This document shows, piece by piece, positions 34,842 through 45,200 of a stretch of DNA of 64,000 bases (positions are counted from its first letter, which is position 1; each line of letters opens with the position of its first letter). A program made the position numbers and the translations under genes. Below the pieces are notes generated by a model. The model had not been told where the DNA came from and did not search any database. It saw only the letters and a program-made list of their open reading frames with translations. Source of the stretch: Chitinimonas arctica (lineage in GTDB: Bacteria > Pseudomonadota > Gammaproteobacteria > Burkholderiales > Chitinimonadaceae). The DNA is taken from contig NZ_CP041730.1 in the NCBI RefSeq assembly GCF_007431345.1, positions 1,054,001 through 1,118,000 on the forward strand, written 5' to 3'.

Positions 34842-37297
34842 AGTCCTTTCAACACCTTAAGACCCGCAACACCGGTCGCAAACTGGAAGAATATCTGGGA
34901 CCAATCCTTCAGTTCCTTGGTCAAATTGAATCGTTCCTCCAGCCTTTCGGGCATAACGATTGCATCGCCAGGCATCAATTTTTGTCCACCCAGGCTACTT
35001 AGCCAGCCACTTTGCCGCTTGCTTAATACCGTACCGTCCGCACGCAATACGAACATACTGGATTCGTCAGCATCGCGAGTCGGCCCGCCCGACTGGCGTA
35101 GATAGTCTTCGAATCGCTTCTCGGATTTGAAGATAAATGCGCCGGGGTTGAAAACCGCACCGAACACGCTAATGGAGCCAGACGCATTGGGGATGACTAT
35201 CTTATCGCCGTCCTCCAAAGCGATATCCGGCAGTTGTTTTACATCCGGAGGAAGCAGCTCGGCCGGCATCTCAAGCGATACGCGACCGGTTGCCTTGATC
35301 TGGCGCAATTTATTCAAAAGCCCGCGCTGCTGCTCAGCTTCTACCTTGGCACTTTGAGCTTCTTCTGCATTCATTGCCTTTTGGCTTTTATTTACTGCCG
35401 TACGCTCCAGATCACGCTCCAGCCTATCCACCGAATCATCCAACTGCTTTTGTTGTAGTACGCGGACGGACTCCCGACTGAACTCGGTGCCGAACAAATA
35501 GGCATTCGATGTCAAACCGCCAATACGCGTTACCAGCTTTTGCAATGTTTCACCTTGCTCCAGCTTATATATACCAGGCGTAACGAACTCACCTTCCAGG
35601 CGAATGTACTTCGACTGCTTTTCTACCGGAACACGAATATCATCCTTGGAGAAGATCGTTACTACGTCATTTGGCTGAAGGAGCAAATTGTGCTGTACGT
35701 CGCCCTTCAAAGCCAACCCCAGACTAAATGGCAACAGGTCGCTACTGCCGTCATCGGCAACGCGTTCAATCACGGCATAATCCAGATTGACCGCTTCTGC
35801 GCGCTGAATGCTGGCGAAGGCATTTTCGTCTTTTGGATCTACTCCCTGCAGCGGAGTGAAATTCCTGTTGGGTGGATTTATTCCATTGATTTTTCGAGGA
35901 CCATTCCTTGGCGTGATCTTGCCTCCTCCCCGATACATTGCCTGCACCATCGCATTTTGCGCATCCACGGAATCGTCTTGCGCATCCATCCGATTACGAT
36001 CCGTCCAATAGCTACGCGATATCAGGGATTCCATGCTGGGGACGATATCGCTTATACGAATCCCCTTACGCCAGGTAAAACGTTCCGGCTGGTTCACAAA
36101 ACCGCGCAGCGTGATTGAATTGGCAAACTTGGGCGCGATGGGATAAACGGTCACCACATCACCATCCTTGACGGCACCTGACTGGCCTGCCGCATCGAGC
36201 TTCAATTCCTCTACCTTGCGGGTCTTACGGTTATCGATTCGTTCAATCGTCACCTTCAATCCATCGGCAAGGCTACTCAAGCCGCCACTCCAGGCAATCA
36301 GATCCTTGAGCGAAGCTTCGCCTTCAGGCAACTCATAGATGCCGGCCGTGTTGATACTGCCGCTGATTGCAGCCACCTTGCCCACCGGTGGGATATAGAT
36401 GACATCGCCGGGCAGGAGCGGACGATCCTTGGTCTTGTCGCCACGCAGCAAGAGGTCATACAGATCCATTTCACTGATGACCTTGTCGCCACGCTTAAGC
36501 TGGATTTTACGCATCGACCCTCTGGTGGACGGACCACCGGCGGCGAAGATCGCATTGACCAGGGTACTGAGGGAGCTCACCGTGTAGACACCCGGACGCT
36601 GTGCCTGTCCCACCACGAAGACCTGGATGGAGCGCAACTGCCCCAAGGTAACCGACAGCTCGAAGTTCTTGAAGGTGCGGCTGAAGGCGGTGGAAAGATA
36701 GCCTTGCAGTTCCTGGTAGCGAATGCCCGCGACATTGAACACGCCAACCCGTGGGATATTCACCGTGCCATTTCGATCGACCACCGCCCGAATATCGATA
36801 TCAATCTGTCCCCAGGCACGTATCCAGATCTCGTCGCCCGGTCCGATCGTGTAATCGGAGGTAACCGGCACATTGTCTACCGGGGCGAAGGTATCCGGCG
36901 AATTGCGAAATAACTGGTAGCCGAACAGGGGCAGCAATTTGCCGGTCGAATCGTAGACAAAGCGCTGGAACTCGGTCTGCTCCGGTAATTGCTGGCGAAT
37001 CGGCTGGCCCATGCGTTGCTCATCGCCGCCAAGCGCGTCGCCGAGCGGCCGCTGCGCACCCTTATTGGTGCGCGTACCACGCATGGGATCATTGCCGGCC
37101 CCCTGGATATCGATGGTGGGTCTGGCTGATGATTCTTGACCAAAAGATTTGCCTACAATCCCAAGCCGCTGTTCTCGCATTGCCGGGTCCGCCGCCAGAT
37201 CGATATCGTCCGCGCTTACCGCAAAAGAAACACACACTGCGAGCAAGGAAACGAAGCGGCTTGCCCAACTGCATAAAGCATTCTTGGTCAATGTCAT
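34838..37297 (-). CDS. Wza-like outer-membrane polysaccharide export protein with SLBB domains
   Basis: An 819-residue protein with a signal peptide (about 1-29), a polysaccharide export (PES) domain (about 145-225, with YTIGPGDEIWIRAWGQ), and several SLBB domains through the rest (for example QRPGVYTVSSLSTLVNAI and PGIYKLEQGETLQKLV). It is more than twice the length of E. coli Wza (about 380) because of added SLBB domains and a helical insert near 605-660. It should form the channel through the periplasm and outer membrane. It is the first gene of the leftward cluster. Confidence 0.9.
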   Translation of the reverse strand: MTLTKNALCSWASRFVSLLAVCVSFAVSADDIDLAADPAMREQRLGIVGKSFGQESSARPTIDIQGAGNDPMRGTRTNKGAQRPLGDALGGDEQRMGQPIRQQLPEQTEFQRFVYDSTGKLLPLFGYQLFRNSPDTFAPVDNVPVTSDYTIGPGDEIWIRAWGQIDIDIRAVVDRNGTVNIPRVGVFNVAGIRYQELQGYLSTAFSRTFKNFELSVTLGQLRSIQVFVVGQAQRPGVYTVSSLSTLVNAIFAAGGPSTRGSMRKIQLKRGDKVISEMDLYDLLLRGDKTKDRPLLPGDVIYIPPVGKVAAISGSINTAGIYELPEGEASLKDLIAWSGGLSSLADGLKVTIERIDNRKTRKVEELKLDAAGQSGAVKDGDVVTVYPIAPKFANSITLRGFVNQPERFTWRKGIRISDIVPSMESLISRSYWTDRNRMDAQDDSVDAQNAMVQAMYRGGGKITPRNGPRKINGINPPNRNFTPLQGVDPKDENAFASIQRAEAVNLDYAVIERVADDGSSDLLPFSLGLALKGDVQHNLLLQPNDVVTIFSKDDIRVPVEKQSKYIRLEGEFVTPGIYKLEQGETLQKLVTRIGGLTSNAYLFGTEFSRESVRVLQQKQLDDSVDRLERDLERTAVNKSQKAMNAEEAQSAKVEAEQQRGLLNKLRQIKATGRVSLEMPAELLPPDVKQLPDIALEDGDKIVIPNASGSISVFGAVFNPGAFIFKSEKRFEDYLRQSGGPTRDADESSMFVLRADGTVLSKRQSGWLSSLGGQKLMPGDAIVMPERLEERFNLTKELKDWSQIFFQFATGVAGLKVLKGL

Positions 37298-37711
37298 CTA
37301 TCCACAGCCTCAAGACTCAAATCGGTGACGAATACCGCGTCACCTCCAAAGATCGACGGTCGTTCCTGTCTACGCAACTTCGTTCCTGCAAGCGAGGCGG
37401 CAACTGCCCTGTAGGCCGCATTCAGCATGACTATAGCAAGCATATGTTGCCGGAATGCACTGGAAAATTTGGCGGTTGCACTCGCTTGTAAGTCCATGCA
37501 CTGGCAAAAATAGCGTTAGAAAACACTGATTTATGTCAGTCTGCAGCTGTCATATCTCGTGCTTTCAACGGTTTAACCGCCCTACCCCGCCCCACCTCCG
37601 CCACCAAAAGCCAGTCTTCAGGCCGATTGGGCCCCGGCGCGGCGCGTATCGCTTATCCAACAACCCCGCTAAACTTCCCGCCTGATTCCGCAAGACACAG
37701 GACTTTCCACC
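37298..37711. other. Divergent control region between the polysaccharide operon and trpS
   Basis: These 414 bases must hold the main promoter of the leftward operon and the promoter of trpS. A leftward 67-codon frame (37294-37497) overlaps the wza-like ATG by an ATGA but has no ribosome-binding site or recognisable content. No JUMPstart/ops-like element was found. Nothing else is clear. Confidence 0.4.
37430..37438 (-). promoter_or_regulatory. Candidate extended -10 promoter of the polysaccharide operon
   Basis: On the leftward strand TGC immediately before TATAGT (37435-37430) gives an extended -10. No convincing -35 is seen. The leader to the wza-like ATG would be about 125 bases. Confidence 0.3.
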
Positions 37712-39013
37712 ATGACTCTGCGCGTACTGACCGGTATCACCACCACCGGCACGCCCCACCTCGGCAACTATGTCGGGGCCATTCGCCCAGCCATCGCCGC
37801 CAGCCGCCTGCCCGCTAGCGATTGCTTCTTTTTCCTGGCCGACTACCACGCACTGATCAAATGCGACGATCCGGCCCGCATCGAGCGTTCGCGCCTGGAA
37901 ATCGCCGCAACCTGGCTGGCCGCCGGGCTCGATGCCGAGCGGGTCACCTTCTATCGCCAGAGCGATGTCCCGGAAGTCACCGAGCTCAACTGGCTGCTGA
38001 CCTGCGTGACCGCCAAGGGCCAGATGAACCGCGCGCATGCCTACAAGGCATCGGCCGATGCCAACGAGGCGGCCGGCGAGGAGACCGATGCCGGCATCAG
38101 CATGGGCCTGTTCTGCTACCCCATCCTGATGGCGGCCGATATCCTGCTGTTCAATGCGCACAAGGTGCCGGTGGGCCGCGACCAGATCCAGCATATCGAG
38201 ATGGCCCGCGACGTGGCGCAGCGTTTCAACCATCTGTTCGGGCAAGGCCGCGAACTGTTCGTGCTGCCCGAGGCGGTGATCGAGGAACATGTCGCCACCC
38301 TGCCCGGCCTGGATGGCCGCAAGATGTCCAAGAGCTACGACAACACCATTCCGCTATTCGAAGGCGGCGCCCGTGGCTTGAAGGACGCCATTGCCCGTAT
38401 CGTGACCGACTCGCGGCTGCCCGGTGAGCCCAAGGACCCCGAAGGCAACGCCCTGGTTGCCATCTACGAAGCCTTCGGCAGCCCCGAGGAAACCGCCGCC
38501 TTCCGCGCCGACCTGCTGGCCGGCCTGGGCTGGGGCGAAGCCAAGCAAAGACTGTTCGAGCGGGTCGAGCGCGATATTGCCCCGATGCGTGCGCATTACG
38601 CCGAGCTGATGGCCCACCCGGAACGGATCGAGGAAGCCCTCCAGATCGGTGCCCGTAAAGCCCGCGTGCAGGCTTCCCAGCTGCTCGCCACTCTGCGCGA
38701 AGCGGTGGGCCTGCGCAGCTTGCGCGCGGTGCAGACCGCCGCGCCGGCGGCCGATGCCGCCAAGCCGCAACTGGCCGTGTTCAAGCAATATCGCGAAGCC
38801 GATGGCCGCTTCTATTTCAAGCTGACCGCCCACGACGGACGCGTACTGCTGCAGAGCCAGGGCTTCGAGCAAGGCCGCGAGGCGGGGCAATGGGTGGGCA
38901 AGCTCAAGCAAAGCGGCGCCGCGGTGCTGGCGGAAGCACCGGTCCAGCTGGGCACGGGTATCGATGCCGAGGAAGTCACGGCTGCGCTGGCGCTGTTGGC
39001 TGCAACGGAGTAA
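37712..39013 (+). CDS. trpS: Tryptophanyl-tRNA synthetase with C-terminal extension
   Basis: A 433-residue class I synthetase that charges tRNA-Trp. The HIGH-type motif is TGTPHLGNYVGA near residue 12 and the KMSKS loop is KMSKS at 204-208. The catalytic and anticodon parts end by about residue 335. After an Ala-rich linker, residues about 352-400 form a small domain with FYFKLTAHDGRVLLQSQGF that resembles the DUF1508/YegP fold; similar tails occur in some proteobacterial TrpS proteins. The gene is monocistronic and ends at a strong terminator. Confidence 0.94.
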   Translation: MTLRVLTGITTTGTPHLGNYVGAIRPAIAASRLPASDCFFFLADYHALIKCDDPARIERSRLEIAATWLAAGLDAERVTFYRQSDVPEVTELNWLLTCVTAKGQMNRAHAYKASADANEAAGEETDAGISMGLFCYPILMAADILLFNAHKVPVGRDQIQHIEMARDVAQRFNHLFGQGRELFVLPEAVIEEHVATLPGLDGRKMSKSYDNTIPLFEGGARGLKDAIARIVTDSRLPGEPKDPEGNALVAIYEAFGSPEETAAFRADLLAGLGWGEAKQRLFERVERDIAPMRAHYAELMAHPERIEEALQIGARKARVQASQLLATLREAVGLRSLRAVQTAAPAADAAKPQLAVFKQYREADGRFYFKLTAHDGRVLLQSQGFEQGREAGQWVGKLKQSGAAVLAEAPVQLGTGIDAEEVTAALALLAATE

Positions 39014-39080
39014 GGCGAAGCCCACTTATGCTGGCGCTGGCCAGGATCGAAGTGCGGGGGCGTAGATCCCTACCGTAAGG

Positions 39081-39107
39081 AATCCCGGCCTGCGCCGGGA
39101 TTTTTTT
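39081..39107 (+). terminator. Rho-independent terminator of trpS
   Basis: Nine-base arms AATCCCGGC (39081-39089) and GCCGGGATT (39094-39102), loop CTGC, and a run of seven Ts (39101-39107). Confidence 0.9.
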
Positions 39108-39185
39108 GTCCGCTGTTAATTTATTTCATTTAAAAACAAACATTTAAATAAATTTATAAAAATATTTTTAGATATCGCTAAACAT
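39108..39185 (+). promoter_or_regulatory. A+T-rich patch before the giant RHS gene
   Basis: A stretch of nearly pure A and T (densest at 39119-39173) stands in G+C-rich DNA, about 80-150 bases before the RHS start. It contains TATAAA (39155-39160) and TATTTT (39163-39168) but no convincing -35 pair. It may be an UP-element promoter or a target for an H-NS/MvaT-like silencer. Confidence 0.4.
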
Positions 39186-39262
39186 TCTGAGTTCCCGAAC
39201 GGAGCCATTGTCTTAACCAGTCGCCCGGCAACCGGCGACCAACCGTTCATGGAATCAGCAAG

Positions 39263-42200
39263 ATGGTCACTATCGTCGCAGGTCAAGACACCGCTTTGTT
39301 CAACGGCACCGTTGCGCGCTTGGGCGCAGGCTCGGGCATTGAAGCAATAGGGCAAGCCGGAGAGGGGGTCGCGATCAATATCGCCCGCGGCAACCTGGTG
39401 GTGCAGCGCCGCGACGAAATCCTCCAAGGCAAGGGGCTGGCCAGCGATGTGCTGCGGACCTACAACAGCCAGGCCAAGTTCAGCGACGACAACGCCGATG
39501 CCTGGTGGCTGGGCGGCTATCGGCTGCTGCGCAACCTGACCGGCACGGTCAATACCATCGGGAGCAAGATCGAGCGGATCACGGCCGACGGGAGCGTGCA
39601 GGCTTTCGGCTATGTGGCCGCCGCCGGTGGCCAGCCGGCGCGCTATGTCAGCCAGGATGGCGACGGCGCGCACGACAGCCTCAGTTACGATGGCAGCACC
39701 TGGACCTGGCAGGACGGCAGCAGCCGCCTGCAGGAACGCTACCAGCTCGACGGCAGCGTCTACCGCCTCAACCAGGTCAAGGACGCAGCCGGCAATACGG
39801 TGGGCTACAGCTTCAGCAATGGCCTGTTGACGCGCACGGTGCATGCCAATGGCGATAGCGTCGATTACGTCTATACCGGCCGTAATCTGAGCCAGGAAAA
39901 GCTGACTCGCGCCGATGGCGGCATCGTCAGCCGCACCTATTACCACTACGACGCGCAAAACCGCCTGGACGAGGTCAAGGTCGACCTGACGCCCGACGAT
40001 AACAGCATCGCCGACGGCAAGGTCTACCTCCTTGCCTATACCTACGACGGCAGCAGCAACCGGCTGGCCAGCATCAGCCAGACCGACGGCAGCAAGCTCA
40101 GCTTCACTTATAAGCTGGTAGCGACCGATGATTACCGGGTCGAAACGGTGACCGACGGCCTGGGTCAAATCACCCGCTTTGCCTACGACCTGGCGACGCG
40201 TACCACCACCGTTACCGATCCGCTCAGCTATGCCACGCGCTATCGCTACGATGCCCAGAACCGCCTGGTCGAAATCAATGGCCCCACCGTTGATGGCCTG
40301 GTTCAAAAGCTGCTGTATGTCTATGACGTCGACGGCAATCTCAGCCACAGCAGCGACGCGTTGGGCAATGCCGTTACCTATAGCTACGACGCCAACGGCA
40401 ACCAGCTCAGCCAACAGAGCAATGCCGGGGTACGCATAGAGCGCAGCTATGACGCCGCCAACCAGTTATTGACCGAAACCCGCTTCCGCACGCCCGATCC
40501 GGATGGGGCCGGCAGCGGCCTGGCCGGCGCGCCCGCCACGACCCGCTACAGCTACGACGCGAAGCAGAACCTGCGCTTTATGGTCAGCGCCGAAGGCCGG
40601 GTCACCGAATATCGCTACGATGGTTTCGGCCAGCGCAGCAGCCAGCTCAGCTACCTTGCCAGCGTCTATCCGCTCGGCGCCTTGGCCAAGCACGCCGCAC
40701 CCAGCGAGGCGGAGTTGGCCGCCTGGGCAGCCAGCCAGCCGGCCAGCCAGTTGAAACGCGAGGACTACAGCTACGACGCCCGTGGCCAGCGCAAGGATCT
40801 GGTGCGCTATACCGCCGTGGATAACGTGGGTGCCGGGGTGTCGGCCGGGTCCAGCAAGACCAGCTACACCTACGACCTGTCCGGCCGCCTGCTGACCCAG
40901 GTCGACGCCAGCGGCCGCCAGCTCAGCCATGGCTATGACGGCCTCGGCCGCCTGCTCAGCACGCTGGACAGCGGTGTGCCCGCGACCTCGACCTTGCACC
41001 AGTACGATGATGCCGGCCGCCGTATCATTCACACCCAGCGCAATGGCCGCATCGATACCGATAGCTACGACCTGGCAGGCCAATTGATCGGCACGATCCA
41101 GGGTGGCGCCGGTCCGGTGCAATACCGTTACGACGCCAACGGCAACCGCGTTGCCCTGATCGACGCAGATGGCGTGCTGACGCGCTCGGTATACGACGGC
41201 AACAACCGCCTGCGCTACAGCATCTCTGCTACAGGCGCGGTGGTAGAACAACGCTATGACGCCGCCGGCCGCCCCACGCAGCAGGTCGCCTATGCCACGC
41301 CGCTCGCCGATACCGGCACGATGGCGCTGAGCCTGGCCACCATGCAGGCCCTGCCCCGCTCCGCCGACGATCGCAATAGCTATCAGCTGTACGATGTGGC
41401 CGGCCGCTTGGCCAAGCAAGTCGATGCCGAAGGCTTCGTCACCGAATGGCGCTACGACGGCGCCGGCCAGTTGCTGCAGGAAACCCGCTACGAGACCAGG
41501 ACCGCCAGCACGGTCACCGCCACCAGCACCGCCGAAAGCGTGCTGGTCACCCCGGCCGCCGGCGACCGGACCGTCCGCAGCTTCTACGATGCCGACGGCA
41601 AGCTGCTGGGCCAGCTCGATGCCGAAGGCTTCCTCAGCCTGAATGAATACGACAGCGCCGGCCGACTGGTGCATAGCATCCGCTTTGCCACGGCCAGTCC
41701 CCTGGCCAGTCGCGTCAGCGGCACGCTCGCCAGCCTGACGCCTGCAGCCGCGCCGGCCGATCAGCATGACTGGTACCTCTATGATGGGCAGGACCGGGTA
41801 CAGGCCAAGGTTGATGCGGAAGGCTACCTGACCGAGCTGCAGTACGACACGCTGGGTAACAAGACCAAGGAAATCGCTTACGCCACGGCCGTCAATAGCG
41901 CGAACCTGGCAATCGGCAAGACCTTGGCCAATATCAAACCGGCGACCTCCGGCCAGGACCAGGTCAAGCAGTTCAGCTACACCCCCCGTGGCGAATTGGC
42001 GACCGAAACGGCTATCGACGGCACCGTCACCCGCTATAGCTACAACAGCGCCGGGCAGCTGATCCGCAAGGATGCGGCTTATAACGACACTTTCCAGTTG
42101 CGCAGCGATATCGTCGAATACGATCTGCTGGGCCGGGTTACCCGCGAATTGAGTAGCCAAGGGGTCGCACTGCTGGAACAGGACGGCACCGCCGTGCGGG

Positions 42201-45200
42201 CCGAGCGCAAGCGTTTGGGTTACCCCGAGCTCTTGGCCAACCTGACCGCGGCCAACAAGACCGCCATCAGCGATAGCTATGCCATTCGCCACGATTACGA
42301 CAGTGCCGGACGCCGCATTGTCAGTACCGACGGCCGGGGCAACAAGACCCGTTTCTACTACGATGCGGTCGGCCGACTGGTCTACAGCCTCAACGGCCTG
42401 GGCGAGATCAGCAAGACCGAGTACGACGCCTTCGGTCAGGTCAGCGCCACCCGTTTGGGCATCAACCGCCTGCCGCCAGCCGTACTGGCAGGCTTGAACG
42501 GCGGTCTGCTGACCACGGCCATCAATTCCTTGATCTGGTCCTCCGCCAGCCTGGAAGACCGCACCAGCAAGACCAGCTACACCCTGCGCGGCCAGGTCAA
42601 GGACGCGCTCGACAGCCTCGGCAACACCACCAGCCAACGTTACAACGCGTTCGGCGAACTCGCCGGCAGCACGGCCCCGATCGAGGCCGGCCGCACGCTG
42701 GTCAGCAGTTACAGCTATGACCGGCGCGGCCTGCGTCTGCAGTCCGTCGCCGACGTGGGCGGCCTCAACGCCACGACCAGCAGCCAGTACGACGCCTTCG
42801 GCCGCCAGATCGCCGGCACCGACGCGCGTGGCAAGACCAGTACCAGCGCCTTCGATCGCCTGGGCCGTACCGTCCTGGTCACCGACCCCAACAATGCCAC
42901 CCGCAAGAGCAGCTACGACGCCTTCGACCGCGTCCTGACCCAGACCGATGCGCTGGGCCATACCACCAGCTTCAGCTACGACAACGCCACTCGGCGCATC
43001 ACCGTCACGACCGCGGAAGGCATCGTCAGCAGCAGCGAACGAAACCGCCATGGCGAGATCGTGACGCTCAGCGACGGCAAGGGCCAGCAGACGCGCTACA
43101 ACTACGACGCCGACGGCCAGCTGACCCGTGTGACCGATGGGCTGGGCCAATCCAGCGACAAAGCCTACGATGCGGCCGGCAACCTGGTGCAAACAACCGA
43201 TGCCAACGGCACCGTCACGCTGTACAGCTTCGATGCCGCCAACCGCCAGTTCAAGCGGCAGGTCGACCCGGCCGGCCTGAACCTCACCACCAGCTACACC
43301 TTCGACGGACGCGGCCGCACCGTCACCGCGACCGACGCCAAAGGCACGGTCACGCGCAACGAATACGACCGCAACGGCCAGCTGAAAGCAGTCGTGGTGG
43401 ACGATGGCGCCGGCAAGCTGAACCTGCGCACCGAATACAGCTACGACGCGCAAGGCCATACCCTCAGCGTGACGCAAGGCGCCGGCAAGCCGGAAGCGCA
43501 GACCACCCAATACGTCTACGATAACCTCGGCCGCCGCACGCAAGAGATCGTCGATCCGGCCGGCCTCAAGCTGACCACCCGCTACGAATACAACCGCGCG
43601 GACCAGGTCATCGCCAAGCGCGATGCCTTGGGCAATACCAGCCGCTTTGTGTATGACGCGGCCGGGCAACTGACGCATAGCATCGATCCCTTGGGCGCGG
43701 TGGTCAGCCAGCAATACGACGCTGCCGGCCGGGTGAGCCGGACCGTCGCCTATGCCAAGACCGTCAATCTGAGTGCCCTGCCCGTGTTGGCCGACGCGAT
43801 GGTCGGCTACAGCGCCAGCCAGATCGATGCCCTGCTGAGCACCGATCCGGCCGACCGGATCAACCGGACCGTCTACGACAAGGACGGCCGGGCGATTTAC
43901 AACGTCGATGCGCTGGGTGCGGTGACCGAGCTGCGTTATGACGCGGCCGGCAAGCTGATCAGCCGCCTGGACTACGCCAAGCAGGTCGTAGGCAATTGGA
44001 CCAGCCGTGCCGAACTGCAGGCTATCCTGGTCGGCGCTGCTTATGCCGGCGATGCCAACAACCGCGTCAGCCATAGCGTCTTCGATGCCGCCGGCCAAGT
44101 CGTGTATTCGGTCGATCCGCTAGGCAATGTGATCGGCAGCAGCTACGACGGCAATGGCAATCTGACCAGCCAGACCCGTTATGCGCTGGCCCACGCCACG
44201 CCGGCCAGCCTGACGGCTGGCAGCAGCATCCTGCGCAGCGAAAATGACCAGATCACTTACTACGTGTACGACAATGCCAATCGTCGCATTGGCCAGATCG
44301 ATGCGGCAGGCGCAACCACCGAGTACAGCTACGACGCGGTCGGCAAGCTGATCAAGACCACCAGCTATGCCTCGCTGGCCTGGGATAAGAGCCAATCTTA
44401 CGACATCCTGGCCCAGGGCGATTTCAACGGGGACGGCAACACCGATCTGTACGTCAACAGCCGCACGCTTGGCGGCGTGCAGCACATCCTCTACGGCACC
44501 GACAATGGCGGCTTCAGCGATTATGTCGTGCCGCCGCTGCACTTCAGCTGGTCCGGCTACCAAGTACTGGCCACCGGCGATTTCAATGGCGACGGCAGGA
44601 CCGACCTTTACCTGAACTATGCCAACTTGGGCGGCGGCGCCGCCCAGCACATCTGGTACGGCCAGGCTAACGGCGGTTTTGCCGATACCAGCGTCACCAA
44701 GCTCGATGCCAGCTGGTCCGGTTACAAGATCATGGCGACCGGTGATTTCAATGGCGACGGCAAGACCGACCTATATCTCAACACCAGCAACCTGGCAGGT
44801 GGAAACAGGCAACATATTTGGTACGGCCAAAGTGGAACCGGGTTCAGCGATACCTCGCTCAATGCGCTCGATGCCGGCTGGGTGGATTACCAGGTACTGG
44901 CCAGCGGCGACTTCAACGGCGATGGCAAAACCGATCTGTATCTGAATCGCGGCAATCTCGGTAGCGGTGCCGCCCAGCACATTTGGTACGGCGGTGCCAG
45001 CGGCTTCAATGACCAAACCGTGGCGGGCCTGGCAGCCGGTTGGACCGACTATCAAGTCCTTGCCAGCGGCGACTTCGATGGCGACGGCAAGACCGACCTT
45101 TACTTGAACAGTAGCAACCTGGGCGGCGGCAAGACCCAGCACATCTGGTACGGCCAGGCCAGCACCGGCTTTATCGACAAGAGTCTGCCGGCCCTGCACG

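Noticed and set aside
37294..37497. A 67-codon leftward frame that overlaps the wza-like start by ATGA
   Set aside because: The overlap is tempting for a leader peptide, but there is no ribosome-binding site and the protein text is not convincing.
39263..39600. A type VI secretion (PAAR/VgrG) link for the RHS protein
   Set aside because: The N-terminus has no PAAR or transmembrane region and no VgrG, Hcp or EagR chaperone gene is present in the window.
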